64,000 nt of DNA from contig CP063163.1 of assembly GCA_014960805.1 (NCBI GenBank), forward strand, positions 476,001 to 540,000, given 5' to 3'. The notes below the pieces were generated by a model. The model saw only the letters and a program-made list of their open reading frames with translations. It made no database searches and was not told the origin of the DNA. How positions within the stretch are numbered: the stretch's first letter is position 1; every line of letters begins with the position of its first letter. The DNA is from Cytobacillus suaedae. GTDB lineage: Bacteria > Bacillota > Bacilli > Bacillales > Bacillaceae_L. The translations under genes and the position numbers were made by a program. Of this stretch, positions 35,208 to 44,911 are shown one piece after another.

Positions 35208-35876
35208 TTATACAAACAACTCCGCCTGCCCATTAAACTCCTTAATAATAATCGAAGCAATTTCCTTCGGTGTGGGGAGTCTAGATTTGTCTTTGATATG
35301 CCGGGGTGCATTGTTCCAGAACGGTGTATCCATGCCTCCCATATAAACCGCAGTGACGGACGTAGAAGAGGCTTCAAGCTCTTTTATGAGACTTTCAGTA
35401 AAACCTCTAATCGCAAATTTGCAAGCAACATAGACTGATTCGTTAACTTTGCCTTTCTGGCCAGCGGTTGAAATGATGTTCATTATTTTTGAGTTGGGTT
35501 GGGCTAGCAGATGTGGTAGTAGTGATTTAGTAACGTTTATTGTACCCGTGATATTTGTGTGAATCATCTCTTCTACTTGGCGATTCGTTAATGAGGCAAG
35601 GGCTCCAAAATAACCCACACCTGCATTGTTAATCAAGTATGAAATCTTATGTGTTTTTAAAATGGTCTCAGTCCATTTCTCGACTTGATCCACATCACCT
35701 ATATCCACAGCATAAGATGTAGCTTTTCCACCGTTATTACGTATTTCTTTTTCTGTATCGTTAAGTTTATCAAGCGTTCTTCCGGCTAATAGTATATGAT
35801 GACCTTGATTTGCATATTGAAGGGCCAGTTCTTTACCTAAGCCCGAACCTGCACCGGTAATTAAGATTGTCTCCAA
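35208..35876 (-). CDS. Short-chain dehydrogenase/reductase
   Basis: A 222-residue classical SDR: TGAGSGLGKELA (cofactor loop), NNAGVGYFG, catalytic Ser in IISTAGQKG and YxxxK in YVACKF. The last part is shortened relative to the usual 250 residues, with the substrate loop GGMDTPFWNNAPRH. It likely uses NADP, since GRTLDK follows the second strand. Substrate unknown. This gene interrupts the recX-yfhH order known from B. subtilis. Confidence 0.85.
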   Translation of the reverse strand: METILITGAGSGLGKELALQYANQGHHILLAGRTLDKLNDTEKEIRNNGGKATSYAVDIGDVDQVEKWTETILKTHKISYLINNAGVGYFGALASLTNRQVEEMIHTNITGTINVTKSLLPHLLAQPNSKIMNIISTAGQKGKVNESVYVACKFAIRGFTESLIKELEASSTSVTAVYMGGMDTPFWNNAPRHIKDKSRLPTPKEIASIIIKEFNGQAELFV

Positions 35877-36002
35877 GTGAACTCCACCTTTAATAAGGGA
35901 ATAATTGTAATACCATTATACGTTATATCCTAAAACATTGTATTAAGTCCCAATTTTCTTCTATAATTTAATAAGAGTTTTACACATAGGAGTGAAAAAT
36001 TG

Positions 36003-36320
36003 ATGCAAGAGAAAAGATATAGCCAAATGAGTGAGTATGAATTGAAGCAGGAAATCGCAACACTTAGTGAAAAAGCAAGAAAAGCTGAACAGCTTGGAAT
36101 GGTTAATGAATTTGCGGTGCTTGAACGCAAAGTGGTAATGGCTAAAGCATACCTTTTAAATCCTGAGGACTTTAAACCGGGTGAAGTTTATGAGATTGAA
36201 GGAGACCCAGGGGCTACTTTTAAAATTGACTATATGAACGGCATTTTTGCATGGGGGAATCGAGAAGGAAGTAAAGAGGAAGATGCATTACCTATTTCAA
36301 TGCTCATAAGAAAAGGATAA
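36003..36320 (+). CDS. yfhH: YfhH family protein
   Basis: A 105-residue protein starting MQEKRYSQMSEYELKQEIATLSEKARKAEQLGMVNEFAVLERKV, a long helix, followed by a small beta barrel (PGEVYEIEGDPGATFKIDYMNGIFAWGNRE). It matches Bacillus YfhH (DUF1811), of unknown function. ATG 36003 lies after TAGGAGTGAAA; the TTG at 36000 is not needed. A symmetric hairpin follows the stop. Confidence 0.88.
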   Translation: MQEKRYSQMSEYELKQEIATLSEKARKAEQLGMVNEFAVLERKVVMAKAYLLNPEDFKPGEVYEIEGDPGATFKIDYMNGIFAWGNREGSKEEDALPISMLIRKG

Positions 36321-36342
36321 GCTAGTAAAAACTAGCTTATCC
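36314..36342. terminator. Bidirectional hairpin between yfhH and the YpzG-like gene
   Basis: AGGATAAGCTAG / CTAGCTTATCCT; it has no long T-run but is placed between convergent genes. Confidence 0.6.
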
Positions 36343-36348
36343 TAACAA

Positions 36349-36510
36349 TTACGAACGCTTTCTAGTTTGGTTTTCAAGAATAATGAGGTTTTGTGTCTGT
36401 TTTGTTTCCCCATTAACTTGAGCCCATGAATGTTTAGGATTTGCCCAAGCTTGTTGAAAAGGATTCGAATAAAGATTATCGTAAAACTTCTTCTTAGTAT
36501 GCTTTCCCAA
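36349..36510 (-). CDS. YpzG-like small protein
   Basis: A 53-residue protein reading GKHTKKKFYDNLYSNPFQQAWANPKHSWAQVNGETKQTQNLIILENQTRKRS after the start. The pattern PFQQAWANPKHSWAQVNGETKQTQ resembles the YpzG family of small Bacillus proteins. The start is TTG 36510, with GGAGGTGC 7 nt upstream. It follows sspK on the same strand with no strong terminator between, so both may be expressed in the forespore. Function unknown. Confidence 0.78.
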   Translation of the reverse strand: MGKHTKKKFYDNLYSNPFQQAWANPKHSWAQVNGETKQTQNLIILENQTRKRS

Positions 36511-36576
36511 TCTAAGCACCTCCGCTACCTGAATAAGGAATCTAATCTAATCAGAAATTTTTACACAATACACTTT

Positions 36577-36741
36577 TTAAAAGTGGTCTTGTCGTCTACC
36601 CGATGCTCTCATTCGTTCCTGTGGGTGAGTGTTGATTGTGCCATCAGCTCGGCGTGAATTATATTCAGCTTTTGCTCTCGGCTCACCTTCAAACTTGTTG
36701 TGATTTTGATTAGGGAAACCTCTTTCTTTGTTTCTTACCAT
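36577..36741 (-). CDS. sspK: Small acid-soluble spore protein K
   Basis: A 54-residue protein beginning [47 protein letters not shown], matching SspK of B. subtilis, a minor spore-core SASP. AGGAGGAATA lies upstream of the ATG. A sigma-G-type promoter is placed about 66 nt upstream of the start, so expression in the developing spore is expected. Confidence 0.93.
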   Translation of the reverse strand: MVRNKERGFPNQNHNKFEGEPRAKAEYNSRRADGTINTHPQERMRASGRRQDHF

Positions 36742-36806
36742 AGAGTATTCCTCCTAAAACAAAAGTATCGTGTAAAAAGAAAGTGTTCTCTTTAAACACG
36801 TACTAA

Positions 36807-36837
36807 TAGTATGGTTTTGTTTAAGAGTGAGTATGTG
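36807..36837 (-). promoter_or_regulatory. Sigma-G-like promoter of sspK
   Basis: On the minus strand, CACATA (36837-36832), an 18-nt spacer and CATACTA (36813-36807). The -10 matches the sigma-G consensus exactly; the -35 is partial. Confidence 0.7.
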
Positions 36838-36879
36838 TTATTTACTACGTGAAATATTACCAGAAAGGTGGATAAATCC

Positions 36880-37149
36880 ATGAACGATTATTATGAACGG
36901 TTAACAGCGTACCTTTTAGAAAAAAACAGTAGTCTATCCTATGCTCAAGCTAAAACGTGGATAGAATTGCTTTGGGATGATTTTGAAACAACCTATGCAA
37001 AAGCGGGATATGAATATAAAGGGAAAGAACTAACAGAAAAGATTGTTACCCAATGGATTAATCATTATGGATCGAATCTTCATGAGTTTGTGACAAACAA
37101 TCCTAAATATAAGCACTTGCTTAATCAGGATGATTATTTGCAACATTAA
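36880..37149 (+). CDS. yfhJ: YfhJ, WVELL-family protein
   Basis: An 89-residue helical protein with KTWIELLWDDFETTYAKAGYEYKGKELTEKIVTQWINHYGSNLHEF, the signature of the small WVELL family (here WIELL). Function is unknown. The start is ATG 36880, with AAAGGTGG upstream. The neighbours sspK and yfhP match the B. subtilis order. Confidence 0.9.
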   Translation: MNDYYERLTAYLLEKNSSLSYAQAKTWIELLWDDFETTYAKAGYEYKGKELTEKIVTQWINHYGSNLHEFVTNNPKYKHLLNQDDYLQH

Positions 37150-37180
37150 AAGGCGAAGGTTCTAAGACCTCCGCCTTTTA
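37147..37180. terminator. Bidirectional terminator
   Basis: AAAAGGCG-AGGT / ACCT-CGCCTTTT between convergent yfhJ and yfhP. Confidence 0.85.
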
Positions 37181-38158
37181 GTTTGTTATTAATTCAAGTT
37201 TCTTCCTCAATTTTTCTTCACTAAAAATCCATCCTGTATAGGAGCTTACAATCTCTAATTTTGCATCAAGCTGTACAACTGCTACAAAGGGGTAATACCC
37301 TTTACTTCTATATCGTAAATCAATGAATCGGACCTCATAATGATCATCATATTCATCCACTTCCCATCGATAGACCGGTGAAAAAGATAAGAAAGCTGAC
37401 ACATTTTTATCTTTTTTAGCTGCATCAAACAAAGGTGACTCTGGCAATGGGCACTTTTCAAACTTATCATGAATCACAATTTCATTGTTAACCGCCCTAG
37501 CAACGTAAAAATAACGATCAGTCGTTACGGCAATATGCCATTGGTTAAATCGGAGCGTTGGTGAAATAATGATTTCTTCGATATTTTCAATTTTTTCGTT
37601 GACAGCATTCGCCACTTTTCTACGCTGACTAAAACGTAAAAGGTAGTAACCAATGAGAATCAAGTAAATGGTTAGGAAGGTGTAACCAGGATGCGCACCA
37701 TAGCCCCATAGCAAGATTCCCACGATGTGCATGAAAAAAATGAAGGGATCAAATGTGTTAATTACCCCTAAAGCCACCCACTTTTTCGAAAATGGTCGAA
37801 GGGCCTGGGTCCCATATGCGTTAAATATGTCGACAAAAACATGAAGGATTACACCAATAAATGTCCAAATCCATAAGTGGAAAAAGTTCGCGTCTGGTAA
37901 AAAATAATAAATAATCCCTGAAATTAATAGGGGCCAAAGAATAATGGCTGGTATAGAGTGAGTAATACCTCGATGATTTCGTATATATTGTGCATTATTT
38001 CTTAATTTAAGTATGGTATCTAAGTCAGGTGCTTGTGAGCCGATAATTGCACCTAACATGACTGCCTGGGCAGTTGCAGGGTGCGCTGATACAGTTGGGT
38101 CAATTGTAGCAATTCCACCCAGTGCAAGGCCCATGACTACATGTGTGCCTGTATCCAA
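37178..38158 (-). CDS. yfhP: YfhP, membrane-bound metal-dependent hydrolase
   Basis: A 326-residue protein of the YdjM/DUF457 family. The His/Asp motifs MDTGTHVVMGLALGG at the start, GSQAPDLDTILKL and NHRGITHSIPA near 60-70 form the putative metal site. About four hydrophobic helices lie within residues 60-180, followed by a soluble C-terminal domain. Family members are membrane proteins with a phospholipase-C-like metal site; the reaction is unproven. It is next to mutY as in B. subtilis. Confidence 0.87.
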   Translation of the reverse strand: MDTGTHVVMGLALGGIATIDPTVSAHPATAQAVMLGAIIGSQAPDLDTILKLRNNAQYIRNHRGITHSIPAIILWPLLISGIIYYFLPDANFFHLWIWTFIGVILHVFVDIFNAYGTQALRPFSKKWVALGVINTFDPFIFFMHIVGILLWGYGAHPGYTFLTIYLILIGYYLLRFSQRRKVANAVNEKIENIEEIIISPTLRFNQWHIAVTTDRYFYVARAVNNEIVIHDKFEKCPLPESPLFDAAKKDKNVSAFLSFSPVYRWEVDEYDDHYEVRFIDLRYRSKGYYPFVAVVQLDAKLEIVSSYTGWIFSEEKLRKKLELITN

Positions 38159-38239
38159 TCAGTTTACCTCCTTAAGCATGGAAACTTCTTCACTTTAATT
38201 TATCCAACTCTATAGATTTTAAAAGGAGTGACAAAAAGA

Positions 38240-38548
38240 ATGTCAACTAACTTTCAGGTTTTTGTTGAATATGAAGTAAAAAAGACTTTTAATCATCAAT
38301 ATGAACAACTTATGAAAAATGTGATATCATTACTATCTGAGTTCGGTGCAGAAAGAATTGAATGGTATTCTTTAACCCACCAAACGAACAAATACATTGA
38401 AGTCTTTCAGGTACCAACAGAGGCTCATTTTTATGCCTTAAAAAAGATACGTACCTCTAAGAGTCATGAGATCTTCACTCATTTTGAAAACTTTGTTGAA
38501 GGTGGAGGAGCGAGCATTCAGTATTGGGCTTTAAAAAAGAGCTCGTAA
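38240..38548 (+). CDS. Hypothetical protein (ferredoxin-like fold predicted)
   Basis: A 102-residue protein MSTNFQVFVEYEVKKTFNHQYEQLMKNVISLLSEFGAERIEWYSLTHQTNKYIEVFQVPT.... The beta-alpha-beta-beta order (FQVFVEYEV, long helix, RIEWYSL, YIEVFQV, second helix, SIQYWAL) suggests a small ferredoxin-like (ABM/NIPSNAP-like) fold. The start at ATG 38240 has AAAAGGAGTGA upstream. It lies 30 nt before mutY on the same strand and is probably co-transcribed. No function known. Confidence 0.75.
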   Translation: MSTNFQVFVEYEVKKTFNHQYEQLMKNVISLLSEFGAERIEWYSLTHQTNKYIEVFQVPTEAHFYALKKIRTSKSHEIFTHFENFVEGGGASIQYWALKKSS

Positions 38549-38578
38549 CTTACCTTTACGGACAACCTGGGGGAAAAA

Positions 38579-39670
38579 ATGAACAATACAACTAAAGAGA
38601 TACTAGAACACTTTTCTATAAATGAATTTCAAGATGATTTAATCAGCTGGTTTGATAAGGAAAAAAGAGATCTTCCTTGGCGCAAAAATAAAGATCCTTA
38701 TAAAGTATGGATCTCTGAAATTATGCTACAGCAAACTCGAGTTGATACGGTTATCCCTTATTTTAACAACTTTATTAAACAGTTTCCAACAATAGACTCA
38801 TTAGCAGAAGCAGATGAGGAAAAGGTCCTAAAGGCATGGGAAGGGCTCGGCTATTACTCAAGAGCACGTAACCTTCAAGCAGGTGTAAGAGAGGTAAAGG
38901 AATCTTATAATGGAATTGTCCCAAATACAGCTGAGGAAATCTCGAAGCTTAAAGGGGTTGGACCGTATACAACTGGTGCCATTCTTAGTATTGCATATGG
39001 GGTACCAGAGCCAGCGGTTGATGGCAATGTAATGAGGGTGCTATCAAGAATTTTATCAATCTGGGATGATATCGGAAAAACAAAAACACGTCAGCAATTT
39101 GAAGTGATTATTAAAGAGATCATTTCAAAGGAAAATCCATCTTACTTTAATCAAGGTCTCATGGAGCTAGGTGCCTTAATTTGTATCCCATCCAATCCAG
39201 CCTGTTTATTATGTCCTGTTCAAAAGCACTGCAAAGCCTTTGCTGAGGGAGTCCAAAGAGAACTGCCAGTAAAAAGCAAGAAAAAGCAGCCGAAATCAGT
39301 AGCAATGGCTGCAGTTGTAATTGAAGATACAGAAGGAAATATAATAATCCACAAAAGACCTGGCAAGGGATTACTAGCTAACCTATGGGAATTTCCAAAT
39401 CATGAAACGGTAAATGAATATGATGTCCAGAAAAAACACTTACAAGATTACCTTCAGGAGACATATGGCCTTGACGTCGAAATCAAAGAACAATTTACCT
39501 CGATTCAACATGTGTTTTCTCATCTAATATGGAATATTGCCGTCTTTAAAGGAAAATTGGTCGGCCAACTTGAAAGCCAAGAAAACCTAAAATTAGTTTC
39601 AGAGAACGAAATCAGTGAATACCCGTTCCCTGTTTCACACCAAAAAATCTACAAAGAATACAAAATCTAA
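38579..39670 (+). CDS. mutY: A/G-specific adenine glycosylase MutY
   Basis: The 363-residue DNA repair enzyme removes adenine opposite 8-oxoguanine. Seen are [16 protein letters not shown], the helix-hairpin-helix [18 protein letters not shown], the catalytic Asp in [12 protein letters not shown] and the 4Fe-4S motif with C-x6-C-x2-C-x5-C in [17 protein letters not shown]. The C-terminal NUDIX-like domain (from about 240) recognises 8-oxoG. GGGGG lies upstream of ATG 38579. A full family A palindrome follows the stop. Confidence 0.95.
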   Translation: MNNTTKEILEHFSINEFQDDLISWFDKEKRDLPWRKNKDPYKVWISEIMLQQTRVDTVIPYFNNFIKQFPTIDSLAEADEEKVLKAWEGLGYYSRARNLQAGVREVKESYNGIVPNTAEEISKLKGVGPYTTGAILSIAYGVPEPAVDGNVMRVLSRILSIWDDIGKTKTRQQFEVIIKEIISKENPSYFNQGLMELGALICIPSNPACLLCPVQKHCKAFAEGVQRELPVKSKKKQPKSVAMAAVVIEDTEGNIIIHKRPGKGLLANLWEFPNHETVNEYDVQKKHLQDYLQETYGLDVEIKEQFTSIQHVFSHLIWNIAVFKGKLVGQLESQENLKLVSENEISEYPFPVSHQKIYKEYKI

Positions 39671-39674
39671 AAGC

Positions 39675-39726
39675 GGGGCCTGACCCCCAGTACGTTAACG
39701 CATTAACGCGCCGGGGGTCAGGCCCC
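39675..39726. repeat. Family A palindrome, copy 7 (full)
   Basis: GGGGCCTGACCCCC, a centre with CGTTAACGCATTAACGCG, and GGGGGTCAGGCCCC. The inner pair of the left arm (AGTACG) no longer matches the right (CGCGCC). It sits between convergent mutY and yfhS. Confidence 0.9.
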
Positions 39727-39732
39727 AAATGA

Positions 39733-39957
39733 TTAATCGTAGGTTACTCTTGTTCCGTGCGTCCAATCAGCTTCCTGCCTCATTAGGCCGCCTCTATTTT
39801 CGATTTCTTTAATGATATCTCGATGGATGGCTTGACCTTCTGCATTTAAATATGGAACTACTTGCTGGAAGGAGTGGTGGAAGAAGGCTAATTCACTATC
39901 CTTCCAATCATTTTTGGACATCATCGTTAGTTCAGTCATATCTCGACCTACATACAT
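39733..39957 (-). CDS. yfhS: YfhS family small protein
   Basis: A 74-residue protein reading MYVGRDMTELTMMSKNDWKDSELAFFHHSFQQVVPYLNAEGQAIHRDIIKEIENRGG.... Length, N-terminus and position between mutY and fabL match Bacillus YfhS. It is predicted helical, with an FHHS motif and no membrane segment. Function unknown. The start at ATG 39957 has GGAGG upstream; the longer frame from 40008 has none. Confidence 0.85.
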   Translation of the reverse strand: MYVGRDMTELTMMSKNDWKDSELAFFHHSFQQVVPYLNAEGQAIHRDIIKEIENRGGLMRQEADWTHGTRVTYD

Positions 39958-40033
39958 GGAATATAACCTCCTGGGAAGTACCGAAATCTTACTTAGTTTT
40001 TGATACAATAACCTTGTCTATACTCTTAATTAA

Positions 40034-40807
<774 letters not shown>

Positions 40808-40843
40808 ATTTCTGAAAAAAAACAAAAAAATTTACTTGTTTTC

Positions 40844-40874
40844 TGGATAATAAAATTACCTCCTGGACAAATTA
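40844..40874 (+). promoter_or_regulatory. Sigma-G-like promoter of sspE
   Basis: TGGATA (40844-40849), an 18-nt spacer and CAAATTA (40868-40874), close to sigma-G consensus. It lies 22 nt upstream of the start codon. Confidence 0.65.
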
Positions 40875-40895
40875 ATCTTCGTGGAGGTGATTACA

Positions 40896-41087
40896 ATGGC
40901 AAACCAAAATCCAAATCAAACATCTGCTGGAACTAACGTTCAAGAAGTTAGACAACAGAATGCACAATCTCAAGGTCAAGGTGGAGCTGGTCAATTCGGA
41001 ACTGAATTCGCTAGCGAAACTAACGCTCAAGAAGTAAGACGCCAAAACCAACAAAGCCAAGCTAACAAAGGTCAAGGCAATTCTTAA
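40896..41087 (+). CDS. sspE: Gamma-type small acid-soluble spore protein
   Basis: A 63-residue, Gln/Asn/Gly-rich protein with two copies of the repeat ...TNVQEVRQQNAQSQGQ / ...TNAQEVRRQNQQSQAN and an FGTEFAS segment, the germination-protease recognition type. It stores amino acids in the spore core. There is one full repeat pair, fewer than the 84-residue B. subtilis protein. The start at ATG 40896 has GGAGGTGAT upstream. Confidence 0.94.
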   Translation: MANQNPNQTSAGTNVQEVRQQNAQSQGQGGAGQFGTEFASETNAQEVRRQNQQSQANKGQGNS

Positions 41088-41103
41088 TTAGTACTTAACC
41101 CAT

Positions 41104-41138
41104 AGCACTTCTTATCTCACGATAGGGAGTGCTTTTCT
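41104..41138 (+). terminator. Terminator of sspE
   Basis: AGCACT and AGTGCTTTTCTT pair around a TTATC / GATAG inner stem. Confidence 0.8.
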
Positions 41139-41189
41139 TGTGGAAATAATCGGATAGATTTTTTCTCAAGGTTGTGGCTTCAAATTAAG

Positions 41190-41374
41190 AGTGGATTGGA
41201 GCGGAAGGCATTTGAATCCTGCGGGAAATGAGGAAATGTCGAGACCCCACAGACGGAACGTCGAGGAGGCTCGCATCCCTCCCCGATGGGAATTTGCCCT
41301 TGAAAAAGCCGGCAGTTGGGCTTTTTCATAATTCCCCGCGGAAAGCTAATGCCTGTAGCGCAAAGGAACGGACT
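41190..41374. repeat. Family B element, copy 5, with nested hairpin
   Basis: Same outer sequence as copy 4 (GTGGATTGGAGCGGAAGG ... TGCCTGTAGCGCAAAGGAAC), with the nested hairpin segment at 41286-41337 also found in copy 2. It fills most of the 41139-41555 gap, where I see no gene. Confidence 0.85.
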
Positions 41375-41555
41375 ACATAAAGATTGAGAAACATCATTTT
41401 TTACAAAAAGAGCGTAAAATATATACTCTCTCGACAAAACTTTCCAAAATTAGCCATAACTAGTCAGAGGAAATAACAAAAACAGAAAGAACTCTATAGT
41501 ATGATGATTTTGAGTATCCACTTGAGACCAAAGTATTGGAAGGGGACAATCAACA

Positions 41556-41810
41556 ATGAATCGCTTTGACCAACTTGTAAGTGAACAATTAAAAACAATG
41601 GATAAGTTATTATTCATCCAATCTGAGATCGAACGCTGCCAACAACTAGAAAAAGAACTCGTAACACTCCAAAACCAAACAGAACTTAACTCAATCCAAG
41701 CAGAAATCAACAACATGAAACTAGAACTTCGCCAAATCCAAGAAACATTCGAACACCAAACAGAAGAAGTCATCCGTACATACCAAGACAGACAACAACC
41801 CATTGCTTAA
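41556..41810 (+). CDS. ygaB: YgaB family coiled-coil protein
   Basis: An 84-residue protein, almost entirely predicted coiled coil: FDQLVSEQLKTMDKLLFIQSEIERCQQLEKELVTLQ ... EINNMKLELRQIQETFEHQTEEVIRTYQ. It matches YgaB of B. subtilis in length and in position after sspE. The role is unknown. GGAAGGGG lies upstream of the ATG. Confidence 0.88.
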   Translation: MNRFDQLVSEQLKTMDKLLFIQSEIERCQQLEKELVTLQNQTELNSIQAEINNMKLELRQIQETFEHQTEEVIRTYQDRQQPIA

Positions 41811-41843
41811 TATAGAAAAAATAATATTAAATAAAGTCCACTA

Positions 41844-41907
41844 GTGGATTGGAGCGAAAGGCAATTGAATCCTGCAGAAAGCAATTGCCTGTAGCGCAAA
41901 GGAACTT
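41844..41907. repeat. Family B element, copy 6, internally deleted
   Basis: The ends of copies 4/5 (GTGGATTGGAGCGAAAGGCA and GCCTGTAGCGCAAAGGAAC) are joined almost directly, leaving AATTGAATCCTGCAGAAAGCAATT between. The GC-rich core is gone. The remainder of 41811-42209 shows only a terminator and AT-rich sequence. Confidence 0.8.
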
Positions 41908-41963
41908 CAGGTTTAAACTGAAGAACATCAACCTTTTATTGGATAATTATTCATAAAAAAGTC

Positions 41964-41996
41964 CGAGCCATCAAAAAACTGATGGCTCTTTTGTTT
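41964..41996 (+). terminator. Terminator downstream of ygaB
   Basis: GAGCCATC / GATGGCTC followed by TTTTGTTTT. Confidence 0.85.
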
Positions 41997-42209
41997 TAAA
42001 TTATGACTTTAACCGTTATAATAGGAGTAAATGGTAAAATCTTTGTTTACTAAACAGCACTTTTACATACAATTTTATCGAGCATTCGCCACAATACTAT
42101 TTACCGATTTCATAATTTTTTGAAACTAGGCTTGATAAAATCAAGAAACCACTAATTGCAAATATGCTAATAGTAACAAAGCGTCCAAGATGAAAGTAGG
42201 GGAAGAGAA

Positions 42210-42740
42210 ATGGATGCTCCCATGGAAGGAGACAGAGTACAAATACATAGCTATAAACACAATGGAAATATCCATCGTGTTTGGGATGAAACCACTATTT
42301 TAAAAGGGACGCAAAGCCTTGTAATTGGTGCAAATGATCGTACAATTGTGACAGAATCAGATGGACGAACATGGATTACAAGGGAACCGGCGATTTGCTA
42401 CTTCCATTCTAAACATTGGTTTAATATTATCGGTATGATCAGGGAAGATGGGATCTATTATTACTGTAATATTAGCTCACCCTTTATTTGGGACAAAGAA
42501 GCATTAAAATATATAGATTATGATTTAGATATTAAAGTTTTCCCGGACATGACCTATATTTTATTGGATGAGGATGAATATGAACGCCATCGACGTGAAA
42601 TGAGATATCCTGAACCAATTGACCGTATCCTTTGGAGCAATGTGGACAGGCTGATACGTTGGATCCGCGGGCGAAAAGGTCCCTTTGCACCAGAATTCAT
42701 TGATCAATGGTATGAACGTTATTTAACGTATCGAAGGTAA
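42210..42740 (+). CDS. ygaC: YgaC, nucleoside tri-/diphosphate phosphatase (DUF402)
   Basis: A 176-residue DUF402 protein: [73 protein letters not shown]. Staphylococcal homologues (Ntdp) hydrolyse NTPs and NDPs with divalent metal; the clustered Asp/Glu at IDYDLD and LDEDEYE fit that site. GGGGAAGAGAA lies upstream of the ATG. A terminator separates it from ygaD. Confidence 0.87.
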   Translation: MDAPMEGDRVQIHSYKHNGNIHRVWDETTILKGTQSLVIGANDRTIVTESDGRTWITREPAICYFHSKHWFNIIGMIREDGIYYYCNISSPFIWDKEALKYIDYDLDIKVFPDMTYILLDEDEYERHRREMRYPEPIDRILWSNVDRLIRWIRGRKGPFAPEFIDQWYERYLTYRR

Positions 42741-42784
42741 TGGATGAAGCTCCCTTTTAGAGTATATAGTTTCGGTAGTTAATG

Positions 42785-42818
42785 AAACCTGTTGAATCAA
42801 GTGGCAACAGGTTTTTAT
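42785..42818 (+). terminator. Terminator of ygaC
   Basis: AACCTGTTG / CAACAGGTTTTTATT. Confidence 0.85.
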
Positions 42819-42843
42819 TCATGAATCACTTTTAGGAGGCCAT

Positions 42844-44592
42844 ATGGGTAGTATTAAGCGCTATATGCAGTTTGTTAGACCTTACCGATGGCAAATAGTT
42901 GGTACAATAGCAATTGGTGTTATAAAATTCACCATTCCTTTATTAATCCCACTTTTGTTGCAATATGTTGTCGATGATATTATCGGATCAAAAGAAATGT
43001 CAACCGAGGACAAGACGAGTCAGCTTTTAAAAATAATGGGCTTTGTCTTTTTTATATTTGTTGTTGTTCGTCCTCCCATTGAATATTACAGACAATACTA
43101 TGCACAATGGGTAGGCAGTAAAATTTTATATGATATAAGAGACCAGCTCTTTAGGCATATCCAAAAACTAAGTTTACGCTATTATTCAAATACGAGAATT
43201 GGAGAGGTCATCTCTCGCGTTATAAATGATGTAGAGCAAACGAAAACATTTGTTATTACAGGGTTGATGAACCTCTGGCTCGATATGTTTACCATTGTTA
43301 TTGCAGTAGCAATTATGGCTACAATGGACCCTCTATTAACACTTGTATCGTTGGTTTTATTTCCTTTCTACGGTTTATCAGTGAAACACTTTTATGGAAG
43401 ACTTCGCTCATTAACCCGTGAACGCTCACAAGCATTGGCAGAAGTACAAGGATATCTCCACGAGCGGGTTCAAGGGATGCCTGTAATACGGAGCTTTGCA
43501 ATAGAAGATTTGGAGCAAAAACGATTTGATAAGCAAAATAGCAATTTTCTAGATAAAGCATTAAACCATACGAGCTGGAATGCAAAAACATTTGCAGTTG
43601 TTAACACAATTACGGATATTGCGCCATTACTCGTTATCTCGTTTGCCGGGTATCAAGTGATTCAAGGTGATTTATCTGTTGGAACAATGGTTGCCTTTAT
43701 TGCGTTTATAGATCGATTATATAATCCATTACGAAGACTAGTTAATTCTTCGACTACACTTACTCAGTCAATTGCTTCAATGGATCGTGTATTTGAATTT
43801 GTTGATGAAAAGTATGACATTGAAGATAAGCCTGATGCGAAGGATTGTCCAACGATTGAGGGGCATGTTCAATTTGAAAATGTGTCATTTCACTATAACG
43901 ATGAGGATTCAGATGTGTTACATCATGTATCACTTGACGTCAATAAGGGTGAAACAGTTGCATTGGTTGGTATGAGTGGTGGAGGTAAGTCTACTCTTGT
44001 AGGGTTGATTCCGCGCTTTTATGATGTAACAGAGGGGCGTATCCTTGTAGATGGTGTTGATATTAAGGATTTAAAGGTAAGAAGCCTAAGAGATAAAATA
44101 GGAATGGTCTTGCAGGATACAATTTTGTTTAGTGATTCTGTTAAGTCCAATATCTTAATTGGAAAAGAAGATGCCACCGAAGAAGAAGTGATTGAAGCAG
44201 CCAAAGCGGCAAATGCTCATGAGTTCATTTTAAACCTACCTCAAGGCTATGACACTAAGGTAGGAGAACGTGGTGTTAAATTGTCTGGTGGACAAAAACA
44301 GAGGATTGCGATTGCAAGGGTCTTTTTAAAGAACCCACCACTGTTGATTCTTGATGAAGCAACGTCTTCACTAGACTTAGAAAGCGAACACTTAATTCAA
44401 GAAGCCTTGGAAAAACTAGCTAAGGACCGCACAACCTTTATTGTAGCTCACCGTCTATCAACTATTACACATGCTGATAAAATTGTTGTGATAGAAAATG
44501 GGGAGATTAGTGAGGTCGGAACACATAACGAGTTAATGAGAGCAGAGGGATCGTACTTCAAGTTGTTCCAGGTTCAACAATTAGATAGCTAG
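42844..44592 (+). CDS. ygaD: YgaD, multidrug-type ABC exporter (TMD-NBD half-transporter)
   Basis: A 582-residue half-exporter with six helices in the first 320 residues and an ATPase domain with Walker [10 protein letters not shown] (near 376), Q-loop, signature [14 protein letters not shown], Walker [13 protein letters not shown] and H-loop IVAHRLST. It probably works as a homodimer exporting drugs or lipids; the substrate is unknown. TTAGGAGGCC sits directly upstream of ATG 42844. Position after ygaC matches B. subtilis. Confidence 0.93.
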   Translation: MGSIKRYMQFVRPYRWQIVGTIAIGVIKFTIPLLIPLLLQYVVDDIIGSKEMSTEDKTSQLLKIMGFVFFIFVVVRPPIEYYRQYYAQWVGSKILYDIRDQLFRHIQKLSLRYYSNTRIGEVISRVINDVEQTKTFVITGLMNLWLDMFTIVIAVAIMATMDPLLTLVSLVLFPFYGLSVKHFYGRLRSLTRERSQALAEVQGYLHERVQGMPVIRSFAIEDLEQKRFDKQNSNFLDKALNHTSWNAKTFAVVNTITDIAPLLVISFAGYQVIQGDLSVGTMVAFIAFIDRLYNPLRRLVNSSTTLTQSIASMDRVFEFVDEKYDIEDKPDAKDCPTIEGHVQFENVSFHYNDEDSDVLHHVSLDVNKGETVALVGMSGGGKSTLVGLIPRFYDVTEGRILVDGVDIKDLKVRSLRDKIGMVLQDTILFSDSVKSNILIGKEDATEEEVIEAAKAANAHEFILNLPQGYDTKVGERGVKLSGGQKQRIAIARVFLKNPPLLILDEATSSLDLESEHLIQEALEKLAKDRTTFIVAHRLSTITHADKIVVIENGEISEVGTHNELMRAEGSYFKLFQVQQLDS

Positions 44593-44599
44593 TGAAAAG

Positions 44600-44638
44600 A
44601 AGCTGTATTTACTAATTTTTTAGTAGTGCAGCTTTTTT
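44600..44638 (+). terminator. Terminator of ygaD
   Basis: AGCTG...ACTAA / TTAGT...CAGCT followed by six Ts. Confidence 0.8.
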
Positions 44639-44872
44639 GATTTTAGGCAAATTAATCAAACATTTGAGGAGTTGGGTTTTAACTAATAGTATTGGGCGTA
44701 CTCAAAAGCACTGTAATACACAACCAAGAGCAACGGAAAAGCAAAAAAATTATCAAAATCAACAATCTTTCAATCCCCCAACATAATCAAACGCTTAGAT
44801 AATAACGTCCACCCCAATTATACCAAGCCAACTAAAAAACCAATTAAACATTTATTTAGCTTTCTCAAGTAC
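44639..44872. other. Intergenic region, nothing recognised
   Basis: About 230 nt of AT-rich sequence between the ygaD terminator and the terminator of the peptide transporter operon. No open frame with a start signal and no repeat of families A or B. This is the left edge of the block absent from the B. subtilis order. Confidence 0.5.
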
Positions 44873-44902
44873 AAAAAAAAGACCAAACATCACTGTTTGG
44901 CC
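44873..44902 (-). terminator. Terminator of the peptide transporter operon
   Basis: On the minus strand GGCCAAACA / TGTTTGGTC is followed by eight Ts. Confidence 0.88.
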
Positions 44903-44911
44903 TAACAAGTA

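Noticed and set aside
35044-35346. 100-codon frame across family B copy 4
   Set aside because: The frame is created by the GC-rich repeat and runs antisense into the SDR gene.
11154-39726. CRISPR array
   Set aside because: The repeats are kilobases apart, palindromic throughout, without regular spacers or cas genes.
41180-41437. 85-codon minus-strand frame in family B copy 5
   Set aside because: Repeat-derived frame without a start signal.
42031-42123. 30-codon frame MVKSLFTKQHF...
   Set aside because: AGGAG is only 3 nt from the ATG and a TATAAT directly upstream would start transcription too late. Probably chance.
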